7,259 bases of DNA from an uncultured Collinsella sp. GTDB taxonomy: Bacteria > Actinomycetota > Coriobacteriia > Coriobacteriales > Coriobacteriaceae. Each line of letters starts with the position of its first letter. The first letter of the stretch is position 1. Positions 5,684-7,259 of this stretch are shown here, one piece after another. The stretch lies in the NCBI GenBank assembly GCA_905197665.1, contig CAJJZP010000034.1:1-7259 (forward strand). Reading direction: 5' to 3'. The notes below the pieces were generated by a model, which saw only the letters and a list, made by a program, of their open reading frames with translations, was not told the origin of the DNA and did no database searches. A program made the position numbers and the translations under genes.

Positions 5684-5723
5684 AAAGGGGATGGAGCAGG
5701 CCTATGCCCTCCATCCCCTTTTT
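5684..5723 (+). terminator. Rho-independent terminator after the second EIIC/EIID pair
   Basis: AAAGGGGATGGAG (5684-5696) pairs perfectly with CTCCATCCCCTTT (5709-5721), a 13-bp stem. An extra GGC/GCC pairing (5699-5701 with 5706-5708) lies inside the loop, and a run of five T covers 5719-5723. It ends only 17 nt before the MFS start codon, so it probably also limits readthrough into that gene. Confidence 0.92.
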
Positions 5724-5740
5724 GTATAGAAGGAGTTCGT

Positions 5741-6955
5741 ATGTTCGCGAAGGATCGCGAAGCAATGCGCCTGACGCCGGCAGAGGTCAAGCTGATTCTT
5801 ATTGAGTCCCTGCAGTGGTGCGCCAACAACGCGGTCTACTTTTTGGGGCTTATCGGTGCGGCCACGTATGATCTGGCTGGCACGGCCTTTTTGGTTGCCG
5901 CCATTACGCTCGTGCGCAATCTTATGACGTCGGTGGGCAATATGGTGTCGGGCTCGGTCATCGATCGCTTTGGACCGCGTCGGACGTCGTTTGTGACGTG
6001 CGTGATTACGGCGGTGCTTTCGCTTGGCGTGGGGTTGGCGCCGTTGTCTGTCCCCGGGCTTGTGTTTGCCGCGTGCGTCTTGGGACTTGCGGGCGGTTTT
6101 ATCAACACCTGCACGCATGCGTTTCCGGGATACCTAGAGTCGACCACCGAGGGCCGTACCCGCGTGAACGGTCTCATGGTGTTCTACAGCAATATCGCCT
6201 ATACCGCTGGCCCGCTGCTCGGCGGTGCCATCGTGAGCTGTTTTGCCACGCAATCGGTCTATCTGCTCATGGCGGGCATGATGGGTGTGGCGGCCGTACT
6301 CTCCTTGGGCTGTCATGAGTGTGTTGCTCCCGCAAAAGGGGAGAAGCCGAAGGGCGGTATTCTGGGCGGTATGGCCGAGGGTGCGCGACTTACGTTTCGC
6401 GACCACGACTTGCGCCTCATCTTTATCTCGGGCTTTTTGGGTTTCTTTGCGTTCGGCGCGTTCGATTCGCTGGAGTCGTTGTTCTACCGCGATGTGCTCA
6501 ACGTGGATATTGTCTGGCTGGGCTGGCTGTCCTCGGTCGTGGGCCTCACTTCCTCGGTGGGTGCGTTCATCCTGACCAAGCTTTCTGCTCGCCATGTCAA
6601 CCTGCGATTGCTGCTCGGCGCGCTCATGGCCGTGGGCATTGGGTCCATGGTGTACGTGGGCACCGATATGCTGGGGGTCGCGATTGTCGGTCAGGCGATT
6701 AACGGTCTGGCCTGGGGGTTCCTGGAGCCGCTGCAGATGATCTTGATTCAGGAGCGCGCCGACATCAAATACCTGGGGCGCATTACCGGCTTTGTGCGTT
6801 TTGGCCTGATGAGCGCCGGCGTGGTGCCGCTGCTGGCAGCTCCGTTTTTGGCGGAGGCTTTGGGCGTCCAGACGGTATTGTTTGGGGCATCGACCATTAT
6901 TGCGCTGGTAGGAACGCTGTTCTTTGTCACACAAGGGAGACGCCAGGGGCGTTAG
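5741..6955 (+). CDS. Major facilitator superfamily (MFS) transporter
   Basis: This 404-residue protein has the hydrophobic profile of a 12-helix MFS carrier. The loop between helices 2 and 3 carries the MFS signature GSVIDRFGPRR (residues 71-81), matching the GxxxDRxGRR pattern. A hydrophilic central loop (KGEKPKGG and the RLTFRDHDLR region) separates the two six-helix halves. The C-terminus is basic (QGRRQGR). The overall style resembles MFS_1/MFS_3 exporters, but the substrate and direction cannot be read. The ATG at 5741 has an excellent Shine-Dalgarno, GAAGGAG (5729-5735), 5 nt upstream. It lies directly after the strong terminator, so its expression probably depends on readthrough or on an unrecognised start site in the 80 nt upstream. 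Its codon use is looser than in the EIIC/EIID repeat. Confidence 0.9.
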   Translation: MFAKDREAMRLTPAEVKLILIESLQWCANNAVYFLGLIGAATYDLAGTAFLVAAITLVRNLMTSVGNMVSGSVIDRFGPRRTSFVTCVITAVLSLGVGLAPLSVPGLVFAACVLGLAGGFINTCTHAFPGYLESTTEGRTRVNGLMVFYSNIAYTAGPLLGGAIVSCFATQSVYLLMAGMMGVAAVLSLGCHECVAPAKGEKPKGGILGGMAEGARLTFRDHDLRLIFISGFLGFFAFGAFDSLESLFYRDVLNVDIVWLGWLSSVVGLTSSVGAFILTKLSARHVNLRLLLGALMAVGIGSMVYVGTDMLGVAIVGQAINGLAWGFLEPLQMILIQERADIKYLGRITGFVRFGLMSAGVVPLLAAPFLAEALGVQTVLFGASTIIALVGTLFFVTQGRRQGR

Positions 6956-6973
6956 CTATACATCAAATTCTAA

Positions 6974-7043
6974 TTTAATACCACTCACCAGAGAATCTCG
7001 ACCGTTCACCGAGGATTGGAGCAGATTGAAAAGTGGTATTAAA
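6974..7043. promoter_or_regulatory. Long-range inverted repeat TTTAATACCAC / GTGGTATTAAA (candidate operator pair)
   Basis: TTTAATACCAC (6974-6984) is the exact reverse complement of GTGGTATTAAA (7033-7043), 48 bp apart. The right arm is the -35 box of the promoter described next; the left arm is not followed by a -10 on the minus strand at the matching distance, so it is not a divergent promoter. A smaller imperfect stem (6994-7000 with 7010-7017) lies between the arms. The arrangement suits two binding sites for one dimeric regulator, perhaps with DNA looping. The identity is seen; the function is inferred. Confidence 0.55.
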
Positions 7044-7075
7044 AACACGTTAGCTGTATGTCTATAATTGGTATC
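7033..7075 (+). promoter_or_regulatory. Promoter with twin TGGTAT boxes upstream of the final gene
   Basis: GTGGTATTAA (7033-7042), a perfect TATAAT (7063-7068) and an overlapping TTGGTATC (7068-7075) reproduce the promoter at 3882-3924 with identical spacing, although the 20 nt between the boxes are mostly different. The -35 hexamer is again weak, which suits an activator- or repressor-controlled promoter. The start of transcription should be near 7075, giving a leader of about 50 nt. Confidence 0.75.
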
Positions 7076-7083
7076 GAAAAGAA

Positions 7084-7104
7084 ACGCGATGTATAGATTC
7101 GCGT
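7084..7104 (+). other. Short leader hairpin ACGCGA/TCGCGT
   Basis: ACGCGA (7084-7089) pairs with TCGCGT (7099-7104) around a 9-nt loop, near the 5' end of the predicted transcript. No T-run follows. It might stabilise the 5' end of the mRNA; chance is also possible for a stem of this size. Confidence 0.35.
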
Positions 7105-7125
7105 GCAGGGCAGAAAGGAAAAGCC

Positions 7126-7259
7126 ATGAAGGAAACCGAGAAGATCGAGATCATGCACTTTAGCCAGGAGGGCTACGTCGAGGACGGCAAGAACGTCTAC
7201 GAGGCCGGCAAGAAGATGACCGCGCTCGCCGACAAGGTCGCCGACGAGGGCTACGACGC
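7126..7259 (+). CDS. N-terminus of a probable SIS-domain sugar-phosphate deglycase/isomerase, 3' end cut off
   Basis: An open frame starts at ATG 7126 and runs off the window after 44 codons. The Shine-Dalgarno GAAAGGAAAA (7113-7122) lies just upstream. The visible residues start with a charged segment, then a soluble amphipathic helix ending ALADKVADEGYD. That pattern suits the region just before the first strand and glycine-rich phosphate-binding loop of SIS-domain proteins of the FrlB/GfrE type, but the SIS core itself is not in view. It follows a strong regulated promoter, so it is probably the first gene of an operon, perhaps with further PTS genes after it. Its codons are almost all G/C-ending, like the EIIC/EIID repeat, suggesting high expression. 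The assignment rests on a short segment and on context. Confidence 0.5.
   Translation, partial: MKETEKIEIMHFSQEGYVEDGKNVYEAGKKMTALADKVADEGYD

Noticed and set aside
4747..5829. 360-codon open frame on the minus strand across EIID copy 2
   Set aside because: It is the same codon-bias artefact; it is low complexity (Ala/Gly/His/Asp rich) and lies opposite a well-supported EIID gene.
6950..7062. Near-repeat CGTTAGCTATACATC (6950-6964) and CGTTAGCTGTATGTC (7048-7062), and the CTATACATC/GATGTATAG inverted pair (6956-6964, 7088-7096)
   Set aside because: The first copy lies partly in the MFS stop region, the matches are imperfect or short, and neither element is present at the sister promoter, so chance is likely.

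Overview
The window is GC-rich, and its genes strongly prefer G- or C-ending codons. It is a carbohydrate-uptake region built around mannose-family (EII-Man/Fru/Sor) phosphotransferase genes, with all genes on the + strand. The mix of a GC-rich genome, separately encoded EIIA, EIIB, EIIC and EIID, and TATAAT-type promoters suggests a gut actinobacterium of the Coriobacteriia (Collinsella/Olsenella-like). That assignment is inferred from style, not from a marker gene.

Region 1 (1-2920) is the tail of an operon. It holds the C-terminus of a SIS-domain sugar-phosphate deglycase/isomerase, then EIIA, EIIB, EIIC and EIID, and closes with a strong intrinsic terminator at 2888-2920. A stable hairpin sits between EIIB and EIIC. 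Region 2 (2946-3836) is a single EamA/DMT-family membrane transporter with its own strong ribosome binding site.

Region 3 (3882-5723) is a second EIIC-EIID pair with no EIIA or EIIB of its own. It has its own promoter and a structured leader of about 137 nt, and ends in a terminator. From codon 179 of EIIC to 9 nt past the EIID stop (1063 bp) it is base-for-base identical to region 1, while the first 178 codons of EIIC have diverged. Region 4 (5741-6955) is an MFS transporter that starts 17 nt after that terminator. Region 5 (6956-7259) is a promoter region sharing its architecture with the region 3 promoter, followed by the start of a gene that looks like another SIS-domain protein.

Working model (inference): the EIIC/EIID channels import a sugar or sugar-amine, phosphorylated through EIIA and EIIB, and the SIS proteins process the phosphorylated product. 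The layout recalls glucoselysine/fructoselysine (gfr-type) operons. The second EIIC/EIID pair may be an alternative-specificity channel using the same EIIA/EIIB and an identical EIID. The shared promoter boxes suggest regions 3 and 5 belong to one regulon. The most unusual items are the 1063-bp identical repeat with a sharp boundary inside EIIC, the twin TGGTAT-box promoters, and a leader that can fold into competing structures around the EIIC Shine-Dalgarno sequence.
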